In this document: piece after piece, positions 17,896-26,683 of the stretch
Layout: each line of letters begins with the position of its first letter
How positions within the stretch are numbered: position 1 is the first letter of the stretch
NCBI RefSeq assembly: GCF_011039175.1
Contig: NZ_JAAKEN010000007.1
Location: 83,705-147,704, forward strand
DNA length: 64,000 nucleotides
Direction of reading: 5' to 3'
Source of the DNA: Slackia sp. ZJ119
GTDB taxonomy: Bacteria; Actinomycetota; Coriobacteriia; Coriobacteriales; Eggerthellaceae
Made by a program: the position numbers and the translations under genes
The notes under the pieces: model-generated
Told to the model about the DNA's origin: nothing
The model's input: the letters and a program-made list of their open reading frames with translations, nothing else
Databases searched by the model: none

Positions 17896-20244
17896 ATGGC
17901 GAACGAGACGACTCCCAAGGGCGCTCCGAAGCACGGCAAGCCGACGAAGCGAAGAGACACTGTGCGCCAGCCGGCCGCTTCAACAGCCAAGACGCCGCGC
18001 AAGGCGGCCGCAGCAAAGCCCAACGCGACGAGGGCGCATGTTCGGACAGCCGCGGCCCCTCGGCCCAAGAAGCCGAAACAAAAGCTCGCCCTGCCCGGCA
18101 TCCCCGTCGGCAAGCTGTGGAGCCAAGCTTCCAAGCAGGCGAAACGCTCGGCCCGCACGTCGAAGAAGTCGCCGGTGAAGCTGTTTTTCAAGACGCTGCT
18201 CGTGTTCGTCATCCTGCTTTTGCAGGCGACGGGCAAAAACGTCGGCGCCCTTCTCAAACAAAGCCATGCGGCGCAGGCGGCGCTCGTCGCGCTCGTGCTC
18301 GTCGTCGGGCTGGGCGTCTGCGACGCCGCTGCGAACTCGGGCCGCGCCTACGCCGGCGTGAAGGTCGGCTCGCTTGACGTGGCCGGCAAAAACGCCGACG
18401 AGATCGCCGCGATGGTCGACGAGGAATACGGAACGAAGGTCGACGAGGGCAGCGTGGTCATCTTCGCGAGCGAAGAGGCGCAAAACACGGTCGATGCCGA
18501 CGTGGCGACGGCCCAAGACGCCGCGCTGGCAGAACAGTTGGCCGTGGACGAGGCCCGGGCCAACAAGCAGGCGTGGATGGTGGCGGCCGAAGACGTGGGC
18601 GCCAGCGTTCCTGTCGAGCGCATCGCCGAGAACGCCTTGGCGGTCGGCCGCGAAAACGGCGGGCTTTTGGCGCGGATGCAGGCGATGGTCGGCGGCTGGG
18701 ACGTGGACGTGGACGTGGACTACAACCAAACGTTCGTCGACGCGCTCGCGCTCGACATCGACGGCGCCATCGGAGAGGTGCGCGAGGACTTCGACGTGGA
18801 AGTGGTCAACGGCACCGCGTCGGTCACGCCGGGCCACACGGGAGAGATGGTGAACATCGACGCGTTCAAAGACCGGCTCACCGAGGCGTTCTTCAGCGGC
18901 GGCGGCCCGGAAAACTCGTTCGTGGCGCAGGTCGAGCACGCGCCCTTGCGCATCGACGAGGCGCAGGCCCAGGCCGTGGCCGACCAGGTGAACGCCGCCA
19001 TAGCCAACGGCGCCCGCTTCGAATACGACGGTTCGGGCTGGGACGCGACGCCCGCCGATTTGGGCGCGTGGATCTCCACCGCCGTCGAGCCGAACGGGGA
19101 CGACTGGACGCTTGAGGCCTACGTCGACGCCAAAAAGGCCAAGCCGTCGCTGCTTTCGCACATGGAAGGGGAAGACGACGTGCCGGTCAGCGTGTCGTTC
19201 GAGGTGAACGGCGACGACGTGACCGTGCACACCGCCGACGTCGCGGCCATTCCGCTCGTGGCGGACGCGGCAAGCGCCCTGCAGGAGCGCCTGTTCGGCG
19301 ATGCGGCGGGCGAGGGCGGCGACGTCGTCATCAACGTCGAGCAAGGCACGGCGCCGACGACCCTCAGCCTTGCGGAAGCGATCGACCTTGGCATCGTCGG
19401 CACCATTTCGTCGTTCACCACCGAGTTCACCACCGGCACCGGCACTGAAAACCGCAACCACAACATCGAGCTGGTCAGCAAGCTGCTGAACAATTCGGTC
19501 ACGCCGCCGGGCGAGGTTTGGTCGTTCAACGAAACCGCCGGCGACTGCAACGAAGAAGCCGGGTTCGAAGAGGCCGGCGCCATCGTCGGCGGAGAATACG
19601 TCGACTCGACCGGCGGCGGCATCTGCCAGGTGGCCACCACCGTGTTCAACGCAGTGTACGAGGCCGGCCTTCCGGTGGTGTCGCGGTCGAACCATTCGCT
19701 CTACATCTCCAGCTACCCCCCGGGGCGCGATGCGGCGGTCAGCTGGCCCGACCTTGACCTGAAGTGGGAAAACGATACCGACAGCGACATTCTGCTCGCC
19801 ATGGAGTGCGTCGACGGGGCCGTGACGGCCACGCTGTACGGCGTCGATCCGGAATACACGGTGACGTCGGAGACGGGCGCTTGGGAAGAAGGCGAAAAAT
19901 ACGAAACGATCGAAGAGGTCGACGAGACGCTCGCCGAAGGAACGAGCTATGTGAAGACGGCCGGCGCCGACGGGTCGGAGATATCGGTCACGCGAACGGT
20001 GACCGACAAGGACGGCGCCGTCGTGCGGCAGGACCTGTTCGCTTCCGTGTACAGCCCCATCGACGAAGTCGTGGTGAAGGGGCCGAACACCGTGATCGAC
20101 AACGGGGGAGACGCAAGCACGTGGACGGCGGATGCAAGCACGGGCTATGCGAGCGACTATAGCGACGGATTCTACGACACGACCTACCAGCAGGCGTCGA
20201 CCGACGGCTTCGCGGCTTCAGGCGCCGTCCAGGCTGCCCTGTAG
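17896..20244 (+). CDS. VanW family protein with peptidoglycan-binding-like and G5-like regions
   Basis: 782 residues. Residues 1-115 are a Lys/Arg/Ala-rich, probably disordered cytoplasmic leader. One membrane helix follows (about 122-140). The extracellular part has two PG_binding_4-type segments (about 150-270 and 280-400), then the VanW domain (about 510-650; FTTEF..GTENRNHNIELVSKLLN, PPGEVWSFNETAG, STGGGICQVATTVFNA) and a C-terminal G5-like stretch. Such proteins are anchored at the wall and named after a vancomycin-resistance accessory gene, but their biochemical role is unknown. The position between pgsA and a D,D-carboxypeptidase fits envelope maintenance. Confidence 0.85.
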   Translation: MANETTPKGAPKHGKPTKRRDTVRQPAASTAKTPRKAAAAKPNATRAHVRTAAAPRPKKPKQKLALPGIPVGKLWSQASKQAKRSARTSKKSPVKLFFKTLLVFVILLLQATGKNVGALLKQSHAAQAALVALVLVVGLGVCDAAANSGRAYAGVKVGSLDVAGKNADEIAAMVDEEYGTKVDEGSVVIFASEEAQNTVDADVATAQDAALAEQLAVDEARANKQAWMVAAEDVGASVPVERIAENALAVGRENGGLLARMQAMVGGWDVDVDVDYNQTFVDALALDIDGAIGEVREDFDVEVVNGTASVTPGHTGEMVNIDAFKDRLTEAFFSGGGPENSFVAQVEHAPLRIDEAQAQAVADQVNAAIANGARFEYDGSGWDATPADLGAWISTAVEPNGDDWTLEAYVDAKKAKPSLLSHMEGEDDVPVSVSFEVNGDDVTVHTADVAAIPLVADAASALQERLFGDAAGEGGDVVINVEQGTAPTTLSLAEAIDLGIVGTISSFTTEFTTGTGTENRNHNIELVSKLLNNSVTPPGEVWSFNETAGDCNEEAGFEEAGAIVGGEYVDSTGGGICQVATTVFNAVYEAGLPVVSRSNHSLYISSYPPGRDAAVSWPDLDLKWENDTDSDILLAMECVDGAVTATLYGVDPEYTVTSETGAWEEGEKYETIEEVDETLAEGTSYVKTAGADGSEISVTRTVTDKDGAVVRQDLFASVYSPIDEVVVKGPNTVIDNGGDASTWTADASTGYASDYSDGFYDTTYQQASTDGFAASGAVQAAL

Positions 20245-20272
20245 GCGATCGGCATCCGGGAGAGGGGACCCT

Positions 20273-21697
20273 ATGACCACCGCACCGCATTCACGCAGAA
20301 ACCTTGGCCGCCAGGCGGCGGCGTGCGCCCTGGCGGCGCTGCTCGCGCTTTCGTGCGCCATCGCGGCTCCGGCGCCTGCGGCCTTCGCCGACGTGCGCAA
20401 GGCCGACGTCGTCTACGGCGAAACGGTCGAGCAGCGCGACCTGGCCGTCGCCGCCGCGCCGAGCATCGACGCGCAGTTCGCCATGGTCACAGACGCCGAC
20501 GGCACGGTGTACTTCGAGCGTGACGCGACGACGCCCGCGCAGATCGCGTCCATCACCAAGGTGATGACGGCCGTCGTGGTGCTCGACGCCGTCGAGGAAG
20601 GCGTCATCTCGCTCGACACGCCGGTCGTGGTGTCCGAAGCCGCCGCATGGGTGGGCGAGTCGTCGGCAGGGCTTGCCGCCTACGACGAAATGGACGTGGA
20701 CACGGCCCTGAAGGCCCTGCTCGTGCCGTCGGGCAACGACGCGGCGGTGGCGCTTGCCGAAACGCTGGGGCAGATCTATCTCGACAACGGCACGTACCAG
20801 GGCGAAACGGCCGAAGACGCCTTCGTGGCGGCCATGAACGCCAAAGCGGCCGTGCTGGGGGCGACCGACAGCGTGTACGAAAACCCCCACGGCCTCGACT
20901 TCGACGAACATGCCGGCAACCTGCACAGCTGCGCGAAAGACGTGGCGAACCTCATCCGCTACGCCATGCAAAACGAGGTGTTCCGCGAAGACGTCGCCTT
21001 GGGCGACACCACCATCACGGTGACGCGCGGCGGCGAGCCGACGGAGGTGTACCTGGAAGCGACCGACCAGTTCCCCGACTACAGCGAATACGCCATCGGC
21101 GTGAAGACCGGCTTCACCGAGCTTGCCGGCGCATGCTTTTCGGCCGCCACGAACAAAGACGGCCTGGAGCTGTACGCCGCCGTGCTCAACTCCTCGTCCG
21201 AAGAGCAGCGCTTCGTCGACGCCGAAACGCTCACGTCGTGGGTGTACGACCATCTGAAGACTTATCCCTTGGCTCACAGCGTCCAGTCGGTTACGATGGA
21301 CGGACAAGAGGTTCCGCTCATCGCATACGTCGCCTGCAACGCCTGGATCGACAAGACGGTCCCCGCCACGCTGGCCGACCCCGACGCCGCCATCGAGGTG
21401 TTCGACTTGAACGGCAACGTCAGCCAATCGGTCGAGTTTCTGCAACCCGACGGCACGGTTCGCGCAGGCGACAAGGTCGGCGTCATCACGTTCTCCCAGC
21501 GCAACAACGTGGTGGCCGAAATGGACCTTGTGGCGACCGAAGACGTGGCGGCGCCGAACTTCATCGAGGGCGTGACGATCTGGTGGGAGCGCCTCGTTCG
21601 CGGCATCACCGGCGGACCCCAGACGGCGGAAAACGTCGTCGTGAACGAAACGCCCCTGATCGTAGACAAGACCAGCCAAAGCTCTCAGAGCTCGTAA
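20273..21697 (+). CDS. D-alanyl-D-alanine carboxypeptidase (peptidase S11)
   Basis: 474 residues from ATG 20273 (GAGAGGGGACCCT upstream). A signal peptide ends near AFA-DV (about residue 40). The penicillin-binding triad is visible: SITK (about 97, nucleophile Ser), SGN (about 158) and KTG (about 282). It trims the terminal D-Ala from peptidoglycan pentapeptides outside the membrane. No C-terminal membrane helix is obvious, but FIEGVTIWWERLVRGI near the C-terminus could be an amphipathic anchor as in DacA. Downstream FHA gene is 15 bases away. Confidence 0.93.
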   Translation: MTTAPHSRRNLGRQAAACALAALLALSCAIAAPAPAAFADVRKADVVYGETVEQRDLAVAAAPSIDAQFAMVTDADGTVYFERDATTPAQIASITKVMTAVVVLDAVEEGVISLDTPVVVSEAAAWVGESSAGLAAYDEMDVDTALKALLVPSGNDAAVALAETLGQIYLDNGTYQGETAEDAFVAAMNAKAAVLGATDSVYENPHGLDFDEHAGNLHSCAKDVANLIRYAMQNEVFREDVALGDTTITVTRGGEPTEVYLEATDQFPDYSEYAIGVKTGFTELAGACFSAATNKDGLELYAAVLNSSSEEQRFVDAETLTSWVYDHLKTYPLAHSVQSVTMDGQEVPLIAYVACNAWIDKTVPATLADPDAAIEVFDLNGNVSQSVEFLQPDGTVRAGDKVGVITFSQRNNVVAEMDLVATEDVAAPNFIEGVTIWWERLVRGITGGPQTAENVVVNETPLIVDKTSQSSQSS

Positions 21698-21712
21698 GAA
21701 AGAGGGAAGAGC

Positions 21713-22153
21713 ATGTCCATTCAATGTCCGGTGTGCAGCACCGAAGTGGCGCAGGGCGTTGCCGTATGCCCCGCCTGCGGGTTCAACCTGGTCGGCGCCA
21801 CCCAGCGCTTCGAGCCGATTCGCTTCGAGGACGACCCCGTCGCACCCGTTGCGAGCGAGCGGGCGCAAGGCGTGCTGCACGTGGTGCGCGGCCCGCAGTC
21901 AGGGATCGCGTTTCGCCTGGGAGACGACGTGTGCACCGTCGGCCGCAACCCGCACTGCGGCATCTTCTTGAACGACATGACCGTCTCGCGCGACCATGCG
22001 GTCATCGAGCCTTTGGAAAACGGCTACATCATCCGCGACCGCAACTCGTTCAACGGCGTGTGGGTGAACAACAAAAACATCGAGAGCCACGTGCTGCAAG
22101 ACGGCGACATTCTGCAGATCGGCGCGTTCTGTCTCGTCTACAAAGAAGAATAA
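21713..22153 (+). CDS. zinc-ribbon FHA domain protein
   Basis: 146 residues. The N-terminus has two CxxC pairs (CPVCST, CPACGFN) forming a short zinc ribbon. The C-terminal half is a forkhead-associated domain: VGRNPHCGIFLNDMTVSRDHAVIE (about 82-105) and NSFNGVWVNNKNI, which bind phosphothreonine. This places it downstream of a Ser/Thr kinase, but no kinase is in the window. It may link phosphorylation to envelope work through its neighbour. AAGAGGGAAGAGC precedes the ATG. Confidence 0.88.
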   Translation: MSIQCPVCSTEVAQGVAVCPACGFNLVGATQRFEPIRFEDDPVAPVASERAQGVLHVVRGPQSGIAFRLGDDVCTVGRNPHCGIFLNDMTVSRDHAVIEPLENGYIIRDRNSFNGVWVNNKNIESHVLQDGDILQIGAFCLVYKEE

Positions 22154-22307
22154 CCGGCTTGCAACCGGCCTGTGCAGGCCAGCCCCGACCCGAAGCGGGT
22201 GCAAGGCGGCACGCGCAGGCGCCAGGCCGCTTCCCCGCAATCTGACGCGCGAGGGTTCGCTTGCCAGAAAAGCAGGCCTTGGGCGGCCCTTGTCGCAACC
22301 GTTGTTC

Positions 22308-22313
22308 TATAAT
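22308..22313 (+). promoter_or_regulatory. candidate -10 box for the ior operon
   Basis: TATAAT 33 bases before the iorA ATG, in an otherwise GC-rich 190-base gap. No clear -35 partner is visible. Confidence 0.4.
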
Positions 22314-22345
22314 CGGCCTTCCAAGCATCCAGAGAAAGGGAGCCT

Positions 22346-24094
22346 ATGGAACTGTTGTCTGGCAACGAGGCCATCGCGCAGGGAGCGTGGGAGGCGGGCG
22401 CACGCATCGGCGCGGCGTATCCGGGCACCCCGTCGACCGAGACGATGGAGGCGTTCGGCGCGAAAGAAGGCGTGTACGCCGAATGGGCCGTGAACGAGAA
22501 GGTGGCCGTGGAAGTGGCTGTCGGCGCGTCTGCGGCCGGTGTGCGCGTGTTGTCGACGATGAAGCACGTCGGCGTGAACGTCGCGGCCGACCCGCTGTTC
22601 ACGGCGGCTTATTCGGGCGTGGGAGGCGGCATGGTGGTGCTCGCCGCCGACGACCCGGGCATGTATTCGTCCCAAAACGAGCAAGATTCCCACTGGTACG
22701 CGAAAGCGGCGGCCATTCCCATGCTGGACCCGGCCGACTCTGCCGAAGCGCTCGCGTTCACCCGTGAGGCGTACGAGGTGTCCGAGCGCTTCGACGTGCC
22801 GGTGTTCATCCGCTCGACGGTGCGCGTGTCGCATACGCGCACGCCGGTCGAATGCGGGCAGCGCACCGAGCGCGACCTGGCGCCCTTCGAGTCGAACCCG
22901 GCGAAATGGGTCATGATGCCGGCATATGCCAAGCCGCGCCGCAAGGTGCAGCTTGAGCGCATCGACAAGCTGTCCGAATGGGTGGAGACCTGCCCCTACA
23001 ACCGCGTCGAGATGCGCGACGCGTCCGTGGGCATCGTGTGCGCGGGCGCCGTCTACCAGCATGTGCGCGAGGCGCTGCCCGAGGCGTCGGTGTTCAAGCT
23101 CGGCGTCACCTGGCCGCTGCCGAAACAAGCGCTGCGCGACTTCGCCGATGCCGTGGAAAGCCTCTACGTCATCGAAGAGGCTTCCACGTATCTGCACGAC
23201 GGCGTGGCGGCCTGCGGCATTTGCGTGGCCGACACGCCCGTCCCGCTGCCGCGCGACGGCGAGCTGTCGCCCGGGCTGGTGGCGGCTGCGTTCGGGCTGG
23301 AAGCGCCGGCGCACGCCGAGGCTCCCGCCGACGTGCCGGGACGTCCGCCGGCGCTGTGCGCGGGCTGCCCGCACCGACTCGTGTTCAAAGAGCTCGCCCG
23401 CATGAAGGCCATCGTCACCGGCGACATCGGCTGCTACACGCTCGGCGCCCTGCCGCCGCTTCTGGCCATGGACACCACCATCGACATGGGCGCTTCCGTG
23501 TCGATGTCCCACGGCTTCGAGCTGGCGCTGGCCGGCACCGACCACCGTCCCGTCTTCGCCGTCATCGGCGATTCCACCTTTGGCCACTCGGGGCTTTCCT
23601 CGCTCGTCTCCACGGTGTACAACCGCGGCGGCGGCAACGTGTGCATCCTCGACAACCGCACCACCGCCATGACCGGCCGGCAGGGCAACCCCTTCAACGG
23701 AGAGACGCTGCAGGGCCGCCCGAGCCGCGAGCTGGACTTGGAGGGCATTCTGCACGCGCTTGGCATCGAAGACGTGCGCGCGGTCGACCCCAACGACGCG
23801 AAGGCGGTCCGCGCCGCGCTCAAGGCGGCTGCGGCGAACGAAGAGCTGTCCGTCATCGTCTTCCGCAGTCCGTGCGTGCTCATCGACCGCATCCGCAAGG
23901 CGCCCTACGAGGTCACGGCCGCATGCACGGCCTGCGGCGTGTGCTCGACGCTGGGGTGTCCGGCCATCTCGAAAGACCCCGAGCTGGGCGTGGCGTTTAT
24001 CGACGAAGGATCGTGCATCGGCTGCGGACAGTGCGCCCAGTACTGCGCGTTCGGCTGCATCGTATCGACGGACAAAGGGGGCTTCGATGACTAA
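22346..24094 (+). CDS. iorA: indolepyruvate:ferredoxin oxidoreductase, alpha subunit
   Basis: 582 residues, ATG 22346 after GAGAAAGGGAGCCT. Domains in order: pyrimidine/pyruvate domain (about 1-170, AAYPGTPSTETME), a middle domain, the TPP-binding domain (about 335-500; CAGCPHR, GDIGCYTLG, GDSTFGHSG, the TPP Mg loop with NRTTAMTGRQ) and a C-terminal ferredoxin domain with two cluster motifs (CTACGVCSTLGCP, CIGCGQCAQYCAFGC). It oxidatively decarboxylates aryl-pyruvates from Trp, Tyr and Phe with CoA to aryl-acetyl-CoA, CO2 and reduced ferredoxin. Overlaps iorB by eight bases. Confidence 0.95.
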   Translation: MELLSGNEAIAQGAWEAGARIGAAYPGTPSTETMEAFGAKEGVYAEWAVNEKVAVEVAVGASAAGVRVLSTMKHVGVNVAADPLFTAAYSGVGGGMVVLAADDPGMYSSQNEQDSHWYAKAAAIPMLDPADSAEALAFTREAYEVSERFDVPVFIRSTVRVSHTRTPVECGQRTERDLAPFESNPAKWVMMPAYAKPRRKVQLERIDKLSEWVETCPYNRVEMRDASVGIVCAGAVYQHVREALPEASVFKLGVTWPLPKQALRDFADAVESLYVIEEASTYLHDGVAACGICVADTPVPLPRDGELSPGLVAAAFGLEAPAHAEAPADVPGRPPALCAGCPHRLVFKELARMKAIVTGDIGCYTLGALPPLLAMDTTIDMGASVSMSHGFELALAGTDHRPVFAVIGDSTFGHSGLSSLVSTVYNRGGGNVCILDNRTTAMTGRQGNPFNGETLQGRPSRELDLEGILHALGIEDVRAVDPNDAKAVRAALKAAAANEELSVIVFRSPCVLIDRIRKAPYEVTAACTACGVCSTLGCPAISKDPELGVAFIDEGSCIGCGQCAQYCAFGCIVSTDKGGFDD

Positions 24095-24680
24095 CGCGAC
24101 CATCACCGTGCTTTTGTGCGGCGTTGGCGGCCAGGGCACGGTGCTTGCGGCCGACCTGCTGGCGCACGCCGCCTTGGAGGCGGGCTATGACGTGAAGGTG
24201 TCCGAGATCCACGGCATGTCGCAGCGCGGCGGCGCCGTGACCACCATCGTGCGCTTCGGGAAGGACGGCGTGCGGTCCATGGTGGCCGACGTGGGAGCCG
24301 CCGACGCGGTCGTGTCGTTCGAGACGACCGAGGCCCTGCGCAACCTGCCCTACCTGAAGGAAGGCGGGTATTTGCTGGTGGCCGACGAGACCATCAAGCC
24401 GCTGCCGGTGCTCACCGGGCGGGCGTCCATGCCGGACAAGGCGGTTTCGCGTCTGAAAGAGGCGGATGCGCACGTCATGCCGGCCGGCGCCATCGCGGCC
24501 GAGGTCGGAAGCCCGAAATCGGTCAACGTCGCCTTGCTGGGGGCGCTCGCCACGCGGCTCGACTTCCCGCAGCAGGCCTGGGAACAGACCATCGCAGCCC
24601 GCGTGCCGGCCAAGACCATCGAAAAGAACATCGAGGCGTTCAGGGCCGGGCAGGCCTTCGCCAGCCGTTGCGAGGAGTAG
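24087..24680 (+). CDS. iorB: indolepyruvate:ferredoxin oxidoreductase, beta subunit
   Basis: 197 residues. It is the gamma-type domain of 2-oxoacid oxidoreductases: CGVGGQGTVLAADLLA (about 10) is the CoA-binding glycine loop and SEIHGMSQRGGAV (about 39) is the family signature. It pairs with IorA; the eight-base overlap with iorA supports translational coupling. The ACT protein gene starts three bases later. Confidence 0.94.
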   Translation: MTNATITVLLCGVGGQGTVLAADLLAHAALEAGYDVKVSEIHGMSQRGGAVTTIVRFGKDGVRSMVADVGAADAVVSFETTEALRNLPYLKEGGYLLVADETIKPLPVLTGRASMPDKAVSRLKEADAHVMPAGAIAAEVGSPKSVNVALLGALATRLDFPQQAWEQTIAARVPAKTIEKNIEAFRAGQAFASRCEE

Positions 24681-24683
24681 CGT

Positions 24684-25109
24684 ATGAGCGTGCAACAGAT
24701 CAGCGTGTTCGTCCAAAGCCAGCCGGGACACCTGCTGCGCATTTTGGAAGCGTTCGAGTCGTCGCACGTCAGCGTGCGCGGCTACTGCGCGTCGGACACC
24801 GGCGACTACGGCATCGTGCGCTTCATCGTCGACGACCCGGCGCGAGGCCTTGCCGTTCTGCAAGAGCAGGGAGCGGCTGCGGCCATGACCGAGGTGCTGT
24901 GCGTGAAGCTGGAAGACCGCCCGGGCGAGCTTGCCCGCGTGGCCGCCGTGTTCGCGGAAAAGGGCATCAACGTGACGTATGGCTATTCGCTCATTTCCAC
25001 CTACATCGCGCTGAAGGTCGACGACGTGGCGCATGCCAAAGAGCTTCTGGCCGACACGTCGGTCGAGACGGTGTCCCAGGCCGACCTTGCGGCGCTGGAA
25101 CGCGAATAG
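24684..25109 (+). CDS. tandem ACT-domain protein, putative amino-acid sensor
   Basis: 141 residues made of two ACT domains: ISVFVQSQPGHLLRILEAFESSHVSVRGY (about 5-70) and CVKLEDRPGELARVAAVFAEKGINVTYGYS (about 73-138), each with the loop glycine. ACT domains bind small molecules, usually amino acids. The context between iorB and paaK is repeated in many anaerobes and suggests an aromatic-amino-acid sensor or partner protein. No catalytic or DNA-binding part is present. Confidence 0.88.
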   Translation: MSVQQISVFVQSQPGHLLRILEAFESSHVSVRGYCASDTGDYGIVRFIVDDPARGLAVLQEQGAAAAMTEVLCVKLEDRPGELARVAAVFAEKGINVTYGYSLISTYIALKVDDVAHAKELLADTSVETVSQADLAALERE

Positions 25110-25119
25110 GAGGCGTGCG

Positions 25120-26478
25120 GTGATCGACAAGCAAGAAGCGCTGAAGGCTCTGCAGACGCAGGACTACTCGTTTTTCCCCATTCACAACCCGGCCATCGAA
25201 TGCGCCAGTCGGGAGCGCATCCGCGCCATCCAGCTGGCAAAGCTCATCGAACAGGTGGCGTGGACCTACGAACGCGTGCCGTGGTACCGCGAGAAAATGG
25301 ACGCGACGGGCGTGTCGCCCGCCGACATCAAGACGCTTGAGGACGTGCGCAAGCTGCCCTTCACGGACAAGTCGGCGCTGCGTGACACGTTCCCGTACGG
25401 CCTGTTCGCCGTGCCGCTTGACGAAGTGGTGGAGCTGCATGCCTCGTCGGGCACCACGGGCAAGCCCATCGTGGTCGGCTACAACGCCCACGACATGGAC
25501 ATGTGGGCCGACTGCATCGCGCGTCTGGTGCAGATGGCGGGCGTCGTGCCGTCCGACCGGGCGCAGATGGCGTTCGGCTACGGCATGTTCACCGGCGGCT
25601 TTGGGCTGCATTACGGCCTGCAAAGCCTCGGGTGCATGATGATCCCCGCCGGCTCGGGCAACACCGAGCGCCACATCGCGATGATCGAGGACTACGGCAC
25701 CACCGTGCTCATCGCCACGCCGTCGTATGCGTTGCACGTGTGCGAGGTGGGAGAGCAGATCGGGTACGACTGGTCGAAGTCGCCGCTGCGCGTGGGGCTG
25801 TTCGGCGGCGAGCCGTGCCCGCCGAAGCTCAAAGAAGAAATAGAGTCGCGGATGCACGTCATCTGCACCGACAACTACGGGCTGACCGAGGTCATGGGGC
25901 CGGGCGTGTCGGGCGAGTGCTTGGCCAGCCGCGACATGCAGCACATCGCCGAAGACCATTTCCTGTGGGAAGTGGTCGATCCGGAGACGGGCGAGCCGGT
26001 GCCGGACGGCGAGATGGGCGAGCTGGTGCTCACGCCGCTTGGCAAGCAGGCCATCCCGGTTTTGCGCTATCGCACGCACGACCTGACGCGCGTCGTCACC
26101 GAACCGTGCGCCTGCGGACGCACCACGGCACGCATGCAGAAGGTGCGCAGCCGCTGCGACGACATGCTCATCATCCGCGGCACGAACGTGTTCCCGAGCC
26201 AGATCGAAGACGTGCTGGCGGGCATCGAGGGCCTCACGCCGCACTATCGCATCGTCGTGGACAACGAGACGGGCCTTGATCGCCTGACGCTGCACGTCGA
26301 GCTGAAGCCCGAGGCGTTCTCGGATTCGTTCGAGCAGATGGACGCGTTCCGCACGTCCATCGCCGAGAAGCTGAAGAGCGTGCTGCTCGTCGGCGTGACG
26401 GTGCGCCTGGTCGAGCCGGGCGGCATCGAACGCAGCTTCGGCAAGACGAAGCACGTCGAGGACAAGCGCCGCTCGTAG
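25120..26478 (+). CDS. paaK: phenylacetate-CoA ligase (AMP-forming)
   Basis: 452 residues from GTG 25120, preceded by AATAGGAGGC. The adenylate-forming enzyme motifs are SSGTTGKPIVVGY (about 108, P-loop-like), DNYGLTEVMGPGVS (about 250) and YRTHDLTRV with the hinge RSRCDDMLIIRGTNVFPSQIE (about 345-365). It joins arylacetate, CoA and ATP to aryl-acetyl-CoA. In the ior context it may run in reverse to save energy from aryl-acetyl-CoA, or reactivate free acid. Its last codons lie 13 bases before a dispersed repeat. Confidence 0.93.
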   Translation: MIDKQEALKALQTQDYSFFPIHNPAIECASRERIRAIQLAKLIEQVAWTYERVPWYREKMDATGVSPADIKTLEDVRKLPFTDKSALRDTFPYGLFAVPLDEVVELHASSGTTGKPIVVGYNAHDMDMWADCIARLVQMAGVVPSDRAQMAFGYGMFTGGFGLHYGLQSLGCMMIPAGSGNTERHIAMIEDYGTTVLIATPSYALHVCEVGEQIGYDWSKSPLRVGLFGGEPCPPKLKEEIESRMHVICTDNYGLTEVMGPGVSGECLASRDMQHIAEDHFLWEVVDPETGEPVPDGEMGELVLTPLGKQAIPVLRYRTHDLTRVVTEPCACGRTTARMQKVRSRCDDMLIIRGTNVFPSQIEDVLAGIEGLTPHYRIVVDNETGLDRLTLHVELKPEAFSDSFEQMDAFRTSIAEKLKSVLLVGVTVRLVEPGGIERSFGKTKHVEDKRRS

Positions 26479-26491
26479 AGGCAGGCTTGTT

Positions 26492-26562
26492 TAGGGAAAC
26501 GCCGATCAATTCCGCCAGCCCCGCGGACCCAGGGCAAGACGGCTCTAATCAGCGTTTCCCTA
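26492..26562. repeat. 71-bp palindromic dispersed repeat, copy 2
   Basis: Perfect 11-base ends TAGGGAAACGC and GCGTTTCCCTA; beyond them the left arm continues CGATCA and the right arm is the complement of TGATTA. Its reverse complement shares GCTGAT, CCGTCTTGCCCTG and GGCGGAA with copy 1 at 2991-3053. The end sequence recurs next to the broken IS630 at 59532-59553. The size and terminal repeats suggest a miniature element mobilised by a transposase, or a REP-like palindrome. Confidence 0.6.
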
Positions 26563-26683
26563 GCTGCATACGAAGGGTCGCCGCGGCGGTCCGGCAAAAC
26601 GCCCTGGAGCGCGTCTCCGGGGCGTTTTGGGAATGAGGGAAGACGCAGTGCAGGCGGAAAGGCAGAAGGGGGAGGGGAGCGCC

